In this document: positions 1-5,975 of the stretch, one piece after another
Position numbering within the stretch: position 1 is the stretch's first letter
How the letters are laid out: each line of letters begins with the position of its first letter
From: UBA1724 sp963632245
GTDB taxonomy: Bacteria; Verrucomicrobiota; Lentisphaeria; Oligosphaerales; Oligosphaeraceae
DNA length: 23,031 nt
Reading direction: 5' to 3'
Assembly: GCA_963632245.1 (NCBI GenBank)
Contig: CAVGTF010000018.1
Location: forward strand, 1 to 23,031
Position numbers and translations under genes: made by a program
Notes under the pieces: generated by a model
Databases searched by the model: none
What the model was told of the DNA's origin: nothing
Seen by the model: the letters and a program-made list of their open reading frames with translations, nothing else

Positions 1-149
1 GCTTAAATGGTCTTAATGTCCTTGGGTGTCAGTGGGTCATGGAAGATATTTCACTTTGAAAGTCAGCTGGAAAGAGTGTTGTGTTTGTTTTAAGAAATGT
101 TGCCCATTGAACGCTGACTAGAGTTTTTAAGCCTAATGGGAGATAAGAA
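1..149. other. Leader region upstream of the first gene
   Basis: This stretch has no convincing gene. One frame is open from the window edge to a stop at 57-59 and could be the tail of an upstream gene, but 18 codons are too few to judge. The DNA is clearly more AT-rich than most of the window. No clear -35/-10 pair was found. A ribosome binding site GGGAG at 138-142 serves the gene starting at 150. Confidence 0.4.
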
Positions 150-620
150 ATGCAGGTAAGATCATGGCGGATTGAGGTGATATTGTGTTTGATGGTTTTT
201 CTTTTCTGTCTCGGGTGTTCCAAGAAGGAGGCTCCTTCGAAGAAGGACGAGGCGAGACTCTTGGAGTTTGAAAGGGAGCCCTGTTTGTTTGTAGTTTGTT
301 ATCCTCCAAATGTGGAGGGGTGGGACTACGTAAAGGAGCAGGGGGTGTTTGTTCTCCTGAAAGAGGCTTTGACTCGTGAAAAATGTGCAGGCCGAGCAAT
401 TGTGCCTTCTAGTCACGTATTGTGCGATGGGGAAGGTCAGGAGCATTTGCGCTTTGCATTGATTCGCATGGAGGGTGAGGGTGACCGTGGGCTGTATCGT
501 CTCCTCTATTCTGTGGGGCAGGTGCGGGGCTCAAAGGACTTCCGGTATGACGGCGAGGAATGGCTTCCGGTGGCCTCGGGAGAAAGGTGGTATGCCGCGG
601 TGATTCGCAACTGGAAGTAA
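150..620 (+). CDS. Small putative lipoprotein of unknown function
   Basis: The 156-residue product begins with a hydrophobic stretch (residues 8-22) and Leu-Gly-Cys at 21-23, followed at once by Ser-Lys-Lys and charged residues. This looks like a lipoprotein signal with Cys23 as the lipidated residue. The -3 position is Cys rather than the usual Leu, so the lipobox is imperfect. The remainder is a soluble domain I do not recognise, ending in aromatic-rich sequence. The start is supported by GGGAG 7 nt upstream. The next gene starts 14 nt after the stop, so the two are probably co-transcribed. The gene is richer in AT and T-ending codons than most of the window, which may indicate weak expression or a different origin. 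A role at the cell envelope is inferred only from the signal. Confidence 0.7.
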   Translation: MQVRSWRIEVILCLMVFLFCLGCSKKEAPSKKDEARLLEFEREPCLFVVCYPPNVEGWDYVKEQGVFVLLKEALTREKCAGRAIVPSSHVLCDGEGQEHLRFALIRMEGEGDRGLYRLLYSVGQVRGSKDFRYDGEEWLPVASGERWYAAVIRNWK

Positions 621-634
621 TGGGGAGGAAGACC

Positions 635-1609
635 ATGAATGATTCCAGAAAGCGTATGTGTTTAGCGTGGGTTGCGGCGTGTCTTTTGCTAGGAATCTGT
701 GTGCGTGTCTTGGTTGCGGAGCCGGTGCCCTCCTCTTCGGAGGCGCGGGGGCTCCTGCAGAAGGCCCTGGAGGGCCACGAGAAGTTTGAGGGTCGGTTGC
801 CCTTTGATGACCAGGAGACGCTGAAAGAATGGGGGGGCGTTTCGGGGGAATACGAGCAGATGACGGAGTCCGACGGAGTGCGTTTGCGGAAGCTGACGCT
901 TCGGGACAGGCATGGTCGGGAGATGGTTTGCATGATTCAGAACCGGGATGGCGTCTTTGCGGGTGTGGATGGCAAGTGGTGGCAGTTGCCAGGCGCGTAT
1001 CCGCTGATGATTTACGATTTGCTGGCGGATCCCTTCCCGGAAGAGGAGTGGGGGATGTCTAATTTTTCCATGGAGGAGATTCTTCGTGGCGGAAGGAAGC
1101 TCCTGAAAATCACGATGCGGCTTCCCGATGACATGAAGAAACTGTTTCGGGTAGAGGGTGAAATGCAACTTTCTCCCTGGCCTATCAATGGCCAAGAGGC
1201 GAAAAGCTTGAAGGATCCCGCTTATTCTCGCCGTCCCGTGACGCGGGTCTTCTTCTTGGATCCGCAAAGTGGTCGGATTGTCTATCGGGCGCATTACAAT
1301 GCCCGCGGCGAGAAGTGCTTCGAGCTTACGTGGCCGAAGCAGGAGGACTTCACGGTTCCGCGAACGGAGGACTTTCAGCTAAATGGCACCGTGGTGGGGC
1401 GGGAATACGTCTTGAAGGACATGATGATTTCCCGGACACGGGAACTCCAGAAGGACCGTCATCTTTCGGATCGTGGAAGATCGGGCCGCAAGCCCGTCTG
1501 GCGAATCCTGGTAGAGCACCGGACGCCCATCTTGGCGGCGTGCGGCGTGTTGCTTTTAGGCGCGGCATTTGCGCTGCGGCGTCACCGCGACAAGGATTTC
1601 AAGAGATAG
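635..1609 (+). CDS. Signal-peptide protein with C-terminal membrane anchor, unknown function
   Basis: The start is set at 635 because GGAGG at 624-628 lies 6 nt before it. The longer open frame from 560 overlaps the previous gene and has no such site. The product has 324 residues. Residues 1-28 form a signal peptide (two Arg/Lys, a hydrophobic core, then a Val-Ala-Glu type cleavage region). The middle is a beta-rich soluble domain with many Trp, Gly and charged residues. Near residues 290-310 a hydrophobic segment is followed by Arg-Arg-His-Arg, so the protein is probably held in the inner membrane with its bulk in the periplasm. The middle reminds me loosely of LolA/RseB-like beta folds, but no diagnostic motif is present and I assign no function. 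It sits between a lipoprotein and a pseudopilin gene, which fits an envelope or export cluster. Confidence 0.75.
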   Translation: MNDSRKRMCLAWVAACLLLGICVRVLVAEPVPSSSEARGLLQKALEGHEKFEGRLPFDDQETLKEWGGVSGEYEQMTESDGVRLRKLTLRDRHGREMVCMIQNRDGVFAGVDGKWWQLPGAYPLMIYDLLADPFPEEEWGMSNFSMEEILRGGRKLLKITMRLPDDMKKLFRVEGEMQLSPWPINGQEAKSLKDPAYSRRPVTRVFFLDPQSGRIVYRAHYNARGEKCFELTWPKQEDFTVPRTEDFQLNGTVVGREYVLKDMMISRTRELQKDRHLSDRGRSGRKPVWRILVEHRTPILAACGVLLLGAAFALRRHRDKDFKR

Positions 1610-1645
1610 AGTAGGGCGTCATTGCAACCCAAGAGGAGACTAGTC

Positions 1646-2452
1646 ATGAGGCATCGTTTTACCCTGATTGAGCTATTGACGGTGTTGGGCATTATTGCGC
1701 TGTTGGCGGCCATGCTGATTCCCGTATTGAGCAAGGCGCGCGGCAAGGCGCGTGGCGTGAGTTGCGTGAATGTCATTCGGCAGCTGGGGCTGGGGACTAT
1801 CCTTTATGGACAGGACAACGACGACTACTTCCATCCCTCCAAATGGGGCAAGGCGGAGGGGCTCCCTGTGGTGGATAATTACTACTTCTACTGCTTCAAT
1901 ACGATGTGCGCTCCCGAGGGCGGCTTGAAGACCCCCGATGAGATCACGGGGCTCGGGGAGGCCAGCTGGAAGAATTGGCTCTGCCCGGATTTCAGTGGCG
2001 AGGAGGCCTGGGAATACGATTGGGCGGGCTGGTCCAGCGTGCGGGTCAATGACGAGGCGCCCCGGCGGCGTCCCAAATCGGGATACCAGTACAATGCCTC
2101 GGCGGGTTATAACAACCAGGTCATCAAGGAATATGGCGAGTATGGCGTGAAGTCTCAGTGGCTGAAGCAGGGCGCCGTGAAGCGTCCCAGCCAGTTTGTC
2201 GTCTTCTTGGATCGTTGCAATTGCGCGGGCAATGGAGGCAGTTGGGTCAGCTGGTATATGATCGCCCAGGAGTATTCTTGCAATTTGGACGAGGTGAAGC
2301 GGCAGTATTGCCGTCACAACGGGATGTGCAATGTGGTCTTTGCCGACGGCCATGTGGATGGCGTAAGCTGGGAGGACCTCCAGGCGCTGTCCCTCTCCGG
2401 CGATGGTGACACGGACAAGCTGGTGATGCAACTCGGCGGAAACGGTCAGTAG
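1646..2452 (+). CDS. Type IV pilin-like (pseudopilin) protein with H-X9-DG motif
   Basis: The 268-residue product starts at the ATG at 1646, preceded by GAGGAG (1633-1638). A TTG at 1622 in the same frame lacks a site and would bury the signal. The N-terminus is a class III prepilin signal: positively charged residues, then Phe5-Thr-Leu-Ile-Glu9 and a 20-residue hydrophobic helix, with Glu at +5 as the family requires. The residue before the cleavage point is Arg4 instead of the usual Gly. Near the C-terminus His224 and Asp234-Gly235 form the H-X9-DG motif known from the large pseudopilin families of Planctomycetes, Verrucomicrobia and Lentisphaerae. Such proteins are processed by a prepilin peptidase and are thought to belong to type II secretion-like or pilus-like assemblies. 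The role of this copy is not known. Confidence 0.9.
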   Translation: MRHRFTLIELLTVLGIIALLAAMLIPVLSKARGKARGVSCVNVIRQLGLGTILYGQDNDDYFHPSKWGKAEGLPVVDNYYFYCFNTMCAPEGGLKTPDEITGLGEASWKNWLCPDFSGEEAWEYDWAGWSSVRVNDEAPRRRPKSGYQYNASAGYNNQVIKEYGEYGVKSQWLKQGAVKRPSQFVVFLDRCNCAGNGGSWVSWYMIAQEYSCNLDEVKRQYCRHNGMCNVVFADGHVDGVSWEDLQALSLSGDGDTDKLVMQLGGNGQ

Positions 2453-2476
2453 TACGGCGCACGGCGCATTTCTTCC

Positions 2477-4048
2477 GTGGGAGCATCCTTCCGAATCTCT
2501 AGCCGCCGTCGTCGCGTTGCGTGGATTTGCGTGGCGGTGGTGATCCTCTGTGGGCTTGTGTGTGGCGTCTGGTGGTGTCGGCGCGTCGTGTTGCGCCGGA
2601 GCCTATGGCAGCCGCGGGTGATCTCGGTGCGGGTGCCAGCGGGGAGTCCCTGGGAGTTGGGGATGGCGCGGATGCGTGTGGAGCTCCCGTTGAATGTGGA
2701 GACGGAGATCCATTATGTGGTGCCGCGGGATCCGGTGACAGGGGAGATTCCCGCCAGTGCATCGAATATCCTTTTCTGGGCGCCCTTCCTGGGGGCGGCG
2801 CCGCAGTTGCGCGCCGGTGGACTGGGTGCAGCGCCGCTGGAGTATGCGCGCCGCGGAGGCTGGACGGTCTTTTCCATGACCATCGACTCCTTTGTTGTGA
2901 ATGGCAGCGAGAAGGAGTTCCACTATTGGGAGCGGGATCTAGGCTGGGACCGCGCGGTCTTTGCGGCGCAGGAGTGGCTTCAGCGGCAATATGGCCTGAA
3001 GCCAGGGAAGCTGTTGTTGGGCGGCGAATCCGCGGGCGGGAGCATGGCGGAGCGCCTGGCGGTATCCCATCCGGAACGGGTGTTGGCGGCGGCGTGGAGC
3101 GGCGGCTCCAGCTATCTGCCGATTCCCGAGGGATTTTCTGTGCCCATGATGGCGCTGAACAGCTGGGGTTGCGGCGGCGCACCGTCCACCCGGGAGTTGC
3201 AACGGCAGTCCGCGGCGGAGGGCGTGCAGCTGCTCTGGGAGGAGGTGCCGCCCTATTTGAATGGCCGGCGGGTGGAACACCACGCGCCCTCGCGCCTGAC
3301 GGAAAAGCGGAAGTGGCTCTTCCTACAGGGAATCGTGGATTTGCAGGATCCGGTGACGGGCGAGGTGCCGCCTGTCGAGGCATGGCCCGAGAGCCTCCTT
3401 TTGCCCGATGGCACTACCGCGTATTTCCCCAGTCGGGAGCTTCGGGAGGAGTGGGAGCGCATTCCGCTGGAGGTCAATCACGCCCTGCGGCAGGAGGACT
3501 TCCTCTCTGTGCTGTCGGGACCCGCGCCGGAGACGCGCCAAATGCAGGCAGTGCTCTTCTATGAGGAGCTGGGGCGGAGCTTTCTGCAGGATGCGGCGGA
3601 GTATTTCCGTAGCCAGGATGCGGAGAGTCGGATGCTCTTCTGCGGTGGCGTGGGATGTGAGGAGCAGGACGCCTTCGATGATGTGGAGGCTCGCGTGGAC
3701 GCCGCATTCTCCGCGCTGCCGGCGCTCTCCCCGGAGGAGTCGTCTGCGCTACCATTGCTGATCCTAGGGAATGGCTTGGGCGCACGACACGCCATCCGCG
3801 CAACGCAGAGGATCCTGGAATCGGGCGTGAGGCGTCCGCTCTATCTCTGTCTGCTGGATCCCAGCCTGCGCCTGGATGAAGAGGAGCAGCTCCTTTCGAA
3901 AGAGTGCACGGTGAGGGTCTTCTTTACGCGGGAGAGCCTCTCCGCTCTGCCAGAGAAGGACTGCGTGTTCCTGCCTTCCAACGAGGACGCCGAGCTCCAG
4001 TGGCTGGATTTCCTGCGAATCTCCCTTAACCTCCCGCTACAGCCATGA
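2477..4048 (+). CDS. Membrane-anchored alpha/beta-hydrolase, possibly tandem
   Basis: The 523-residue product begins at a GTG without a clear ribosome binding site. A single hydrophobic helix (about residues 14-34), flanked by an Arg cluster, should anchor it in the inner membrane. Residues 180-190 carry the nucleophile elbow Gly-Glu-Ser185-Ala-Gly, so an esterase- or peptidase-like serine hydrolase activity is likely. About 240 residues later a second segment with the same look (beta strand of Leu/Ile, then Gly-Asn-Gly433-Leu-Gly, then a helix) has Gly where the nucleophile would sit. This suggests a second, degenerate hydrolase domain, which is inference from pattern only. The catalytic His of the first domain could not be placed with confidence. 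The stop overlaps the start of the next hydrolase gene (ATGA), indicating translational coupling. Substrate unknown. Confidence 0.75.
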   Translation: MGASFRISSRRRRVAWICVAVVILCGLVCGVWWCRRVVLRRSLWQPRVISVRVPAGSPWELGMARMRVELPLNVETEIHYVVPRDPVTGEIPASASNILFWAPFLGAAPQLRAGGLGAAPLEYARRGGWTVFSMTIDSFVVNGSEKEFHYWERDLGWDRAVFAAQEWLQRQYGLKPGKLLLGGESAGGSMAERLAVSHPERVLAAAWSGGSSYLPIPEGFSVPMMALNSWGCGGAPSTRELQRQSAAEGVQLLWEEVPPYLNGRRVEHHAPSRLTEKRKWLFLQGIVDLQDPVTGEVPPVEAWPESLLLPDGTTAYFPSRELREEWERIPLEVNHALRQEDFLSVLSGPAPETRQMQAVLFYEELGRSFLQDAAEYFRSQDAESRMLFCGGVGCEEQDAFDDVEARVDAAFSALPALSPEESSALPLLILGNGLGARHAIRATQRILESGVRRPLYLCLLDPSLRLDEEEQLLSKECTVRVFFTRESLSALPEKDCVFLPSNEDAELQWLDFLRISLNLPLQP

Positions 4049-4800
4049 CGCCGACACGCAAAACCATCTCGTCTGCGCTGGCGGTGGTCGGCGTGGGACT
4101 CTTGTGTGCGGCGCTCGCAGTGCCATTCTTCCGCAAGGAGGTCATGAATCCCCGGGAACCACGGTTGCCCGAGGGCGTGGATTTCGAGGGAGAGATCCTC
4201 TGGGACCGGCCACTCCCACCATCCCCACGGGGCGTCCTGGTGCTTGCCAGTGGCATCAACGACCGCACGGGCGCATTGGTGCGGATGGACTCCTGGCGGG
4301 AGTTCGCTCGCACCCGGAATCTGGCGCTGGCCGAGGCGTCCTTCTCCTCCCCTACGACTACCGTGGGATGCTGGGAGCGCGGATACTGGCACCCCGCTCT
4401 CGGCTCCGGTGCGGTCCTGGAGGAGGCCCTCCGACAGGAGTTCGGCGGCCCCGCGAGCTGTCCGCCACTCTTCCTCTTCGGATTCTCCATGGGAGGGAAT
4501 TTCGTCTACGAATTCCAGCAGATGACACAGTATCCCGTGGCTGCCTGGACGGTCCTGGGACGCTCAATCCTGGCATCAGAGGACAACACCCGCACCGTGG
4601 CTCCCGCACTCCTTCTCTGCGGCGAAATGGAAACCGGAGTCCAACGCAGCCACGAGGAGTATCTCCAGGATATCCGCGGACGCGGACAGGACGCACAACT
4701 CCAGGTGATCCCAAACGCCGGACACCAGATGGATGAACGGGCCTTTGATGCAACCAGGGTCTTCTTTCAGAGAATCCTGCGCGAAGTTGGGGGCCTCTGA
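4045..4800 (+). CDS. Alpha/beta-hydrolase, secreted or membrane-anchored
   Basis: The 251-residue product starts in the ATGA overlap with the preceding hydrolase gene. An N-terminal hydrophobic segment (about residues 9-28) after Arg5-Lys6 acts as a signal or anchor. The fold is recognisable from the nucleophile elbow Gly-Phe-Ser148-Met-Gly-Gly, a strand ending Leu-Leu-Cys-Gly-Glu-Met-Glu196 where the acidic triad residue is expected, and Gly-His227 followed by Gln-Met-Asp near the C-terminus. This gives a plausible complete Ser-Glu/Asp-His triad. It resembles small lysophospholipase/dienelactone-hydrolase-like enzymes, and the substrate cannot be named. The stop codon runs directly into a heptad-repeat element at 4801. 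Confidence 0.8.
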   Translation: MTPTRKTISSALAVVGVGLLCAALAVPFFRKEVMNPREPRLPEGVDFEGEILWDRPLPPSPRGVLVLASGINDRTGALVRMDSWREFARTRNLALAEASFSSPTTTVGCWERGYWHPALGSGAVLEEALRQEFGGPASCPPLFLFGFSMGGNFVYEFQQMTQYPVAAWTVLGRSILASEDNTRTVAPALLLCGEMETGVQRSHEEYLQDIRGRGQDAQLQVIPNAGHQMDERAFDATRVFFQRILREVGGL

Positions 4801-4883
4801 AAAAAGGAGGAGGGAGGAGGGAGGAAGGAGGAAGTTAGGCCAGGGTTTCGTCATCGAAACCCCGCGCCGGGAAAACCCGTCGC
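4801..4883 (+). repeat. Class A heptad-plus-double-hairpin element, copy 1
   Basis: Directly after the hydrolase stop there is an A run. Four 7-nt units of form GGAGGAR follow at 4806-4833, then GTTAGGCC. A hairpin GGGTTTCG-TCAT-CGAAACCC comes next (about 4843-4862), and a second hairpin CGCGCCGGG-AAAA-CCCGTCGCG has one mismatch (4864-4884). The same arrangement recurs at 15236-15323 on the other strand and at 22817-22906. No reading frame explains it. Confidence 0.9.
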
Positions 4884-5270
4884 GTGCGCCGAAAGGCGCT
4901 CCGCCCCCCCGGCCCCGCTTTGCCTCTTCCACCTACCGGCAGTGCGGTACCGGGCTTTGGGCCGCAGGCGTGCCTTCCAACGGCGCGTGCCTTTCTATGG
5001 CATGGAGTTGAGAAGACTACTAAAGGACGGAGGGGCTTGCGCCCCCCCGTACCCTCTGCCTAGCCTCTTCCACCTGCCGATGGTGCGGTACCGGGCTTTG
5101 GGGCCTGCGTATGGGCTTAAGGCGGGGGGCGGGGGGCTTGCCCCCAGTCCTTTGGATATTCCCCCCGCCTAGCCTCTTTCGCCTACCGGCGGTACGGTAC
5201 CGCCCTCTTTGGCCGTAGCGCGGAGCGTGCCTTCCTATGGCATGGTGTTGTAGAAAACTGCTAAAGGGGG
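4884..5270. repeat. Repeat island: GGTACC modules and GC-rich hairpins
   Basis: No gene is visible here. A small hairpin GCGCC-GAAA-GGCGC (4886-4899) has a GNRA tetraloop. A module reading roughly CTCTTCCACCTACCGGC and then GCGGTACCG occurs at about 4925-4953, 5064-5092 and 5170-5197. A second module (GTGCCTTCCTATGGCATGG, then about 25 nt to AAAGG-ACGG) occurs at about 4988-5030 and 5229-5272, with a related copy near 15110-15150. GGGGG-CTTG-CCCCC is a hairpin at 5132-5145. The modules are diverged but clearly related, so this looks like several generations of duplicated non-coding elements. Confidence 0.8.
5085..5158 (+). repeat. Beta repeat, copy 1 (GGTACC to TTTGGATA)
   Basis: About 74 nt, from GCGGTACCGGGC through GGGCTTAAGG and the GGGGG-CTTG-CCCCC hairpin to AGTCCTTTGGATA, match the 72 nt at 16612-16683 with small indels. 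A shorter third copy containing only the hairpin and TCCTTTGGATATTCCG lies at 5527-5558. Conservation includes the hairpin and its flanks but no reading frame. Confidence 0.85.
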
Positions 5271-5526
5271 ACGGGGCTTCAAAACCACAGGAGTTACAAT
5301 CTCTATGACTTTGAAAAGGAGGGCTAGGCAGAACTTGTCTGGGGGGCTACGCTCATGGGGAGCGGTAAGGGAGGGGGACAGGGCCCGTGCACATGCCTGC
5401 GCGCGCGTGCGCGCATACATGAAATGAGGGGAAAGGCATAAGGGGGTGAAAGGCGGGACGGCGGGGGTATTGCGGAACAAAATCTTGCTTGCGGAACAAT
5501 TCGCGGGCGCTTTTCAAACCCCGCAT
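5271..5526. other. Non-coding stretch with alternating purine-pyrimidine tract
   Basis: No supported gene lies here. The 24 nt at 5398-5421 alternate purine and pyrimidine without a break (GC-rich, then ATACATG), and 11 nt at 5386-5396 do so just before. Such DNA can adopt the Z form under supercoiling. Two copies of TTGCGGAACAA lie about 20 nt apart near 5470-5500. No recognised riboswitch or structural RNA was seen. Confidence 0.45.
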
Positions 5527-5544
5527 CAGGGGGCTTGCCCCCTG
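5527..5544 (+). repeat. CUUG-tetraloop hairpin (beta repeat, partial copy)
   Basis: CAGGGGG-CTTG-CCCCCTG forms a perfect 7-bp stem with a CUUG loop. It is followed by TCCTTTGGATATTCCG, which also follows the hairpin at 5132-5145, and is shared up to GGATA with 16658-16669. There is no T run after it, so it does not look like a standard terminator. Confidence 0.8.
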
Positions 5545-5595
5545 TCCTTTGGATATTCCGCTGCCTAGCCTCTTCCGCCTATAGTGGCATTATGC

Positions 5596-5626
5596 ATTGC
5601 ACATTGCACATTGCGCCGAAAGGCAC
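5596..5626 (+). repeat. ATTGCAC heptad array followed by GNRA-type hairpin
   Basis: Three 7-nt units ATTGCAC, ATTGCAC, ATTGCGC (5596-5616) run directly into GCGCC-GAAA-GGCAC (5613-5626), a second copy of the GAAA-loop hairpin at 4886 with one mismatch in the stem. The flanking CTCCGCCCCCCGG is shared with the 4886 copy. Confidence 0.7.
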
Positions 5627-5796
5627 TCCGCCCCCCGGACCCCTTCCTAATTTCTTCCGCTTACCGGCGGTGCCACACATAGCACATTGCGCGTCAAGCG
5701 CGAAATTCCTAACTCACAACTGCGGCACCAAATTCGGCGCCGCTGGCGGTTTGGCGGCGCGATGCGCCGGCAAGGCTCGCTGCAGAGTGGCTACAA

Positions 5797-5824
5797 CTCA
5801 TTCCTCACTGCTCATTCCTTTTTC
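5797..5824 (+). repeat. CTCATTC heptad array upstream of pckG
   Basis: Units CTCATTC, CTCACTG, CTCATTC, CTTTTTC show a 7-nt period in a pyrimidine-rich stretch. The rest of 5627-5975 has no gene. It holds another copy of TTCCGCTTACCGGCGGT near 5656 and, closer to pckG, a TATATT hexamer at 5867-5872 that could be a -10 box, without a convincing -35. Confidence 0.6.
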
Positions 5825-5959
5825 CCCTTGTTTCTCTTCGGCTCTTCCAAACCCCGATTTCGCCCTTATATTACGCCGATTTCCGAAGATACTTTTTTCT
5901 CGTGTCTCATAGTGGGCCGTTTTTCTTTTGTCGGCGGTCCAAGTTCCCCGGATAGAAAA

Positions 5960-5966
5960 GGAGGAT
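5960..5966 (+). promoter_or_regulatory. Strong ribosome binding site of pckG
   Basis: GGAGGAT at 5960-5966 lies 9 nt before the ATG at 5976. It selects this start over an upstream GTG in the same frame (5928) that lacks a site. Confidence 0.8.
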
Positions 5967-5975
5967 CAAATCCCC

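Noticed and set aside
560..634. Extended N-terminus for the membrane-anchored protein
   Set aside because: It overlaps the preceding gene and would bury the signal peptide; GGAGG fits the ATG at 635.
4801..4883. CRISPR array
   Set aside because: Units are 7 nt with no spacers and no cas genes are present; these are tandem microsatellite-like repeats.
4733..5172. Short + strand frames in the first repeat island
   Set aside because: They read through heptads and hairpins, change frame relative to the repeats in other copies, and have no ribosome binding site.
4801..5975. tRNA or other structural RNA gene, or insertion sequence
   Set aside because: No T-arm GGTTCGAAT-type sequence, no cloverleaf and no transposase frame; the content is explained better by small repeated hairpins.
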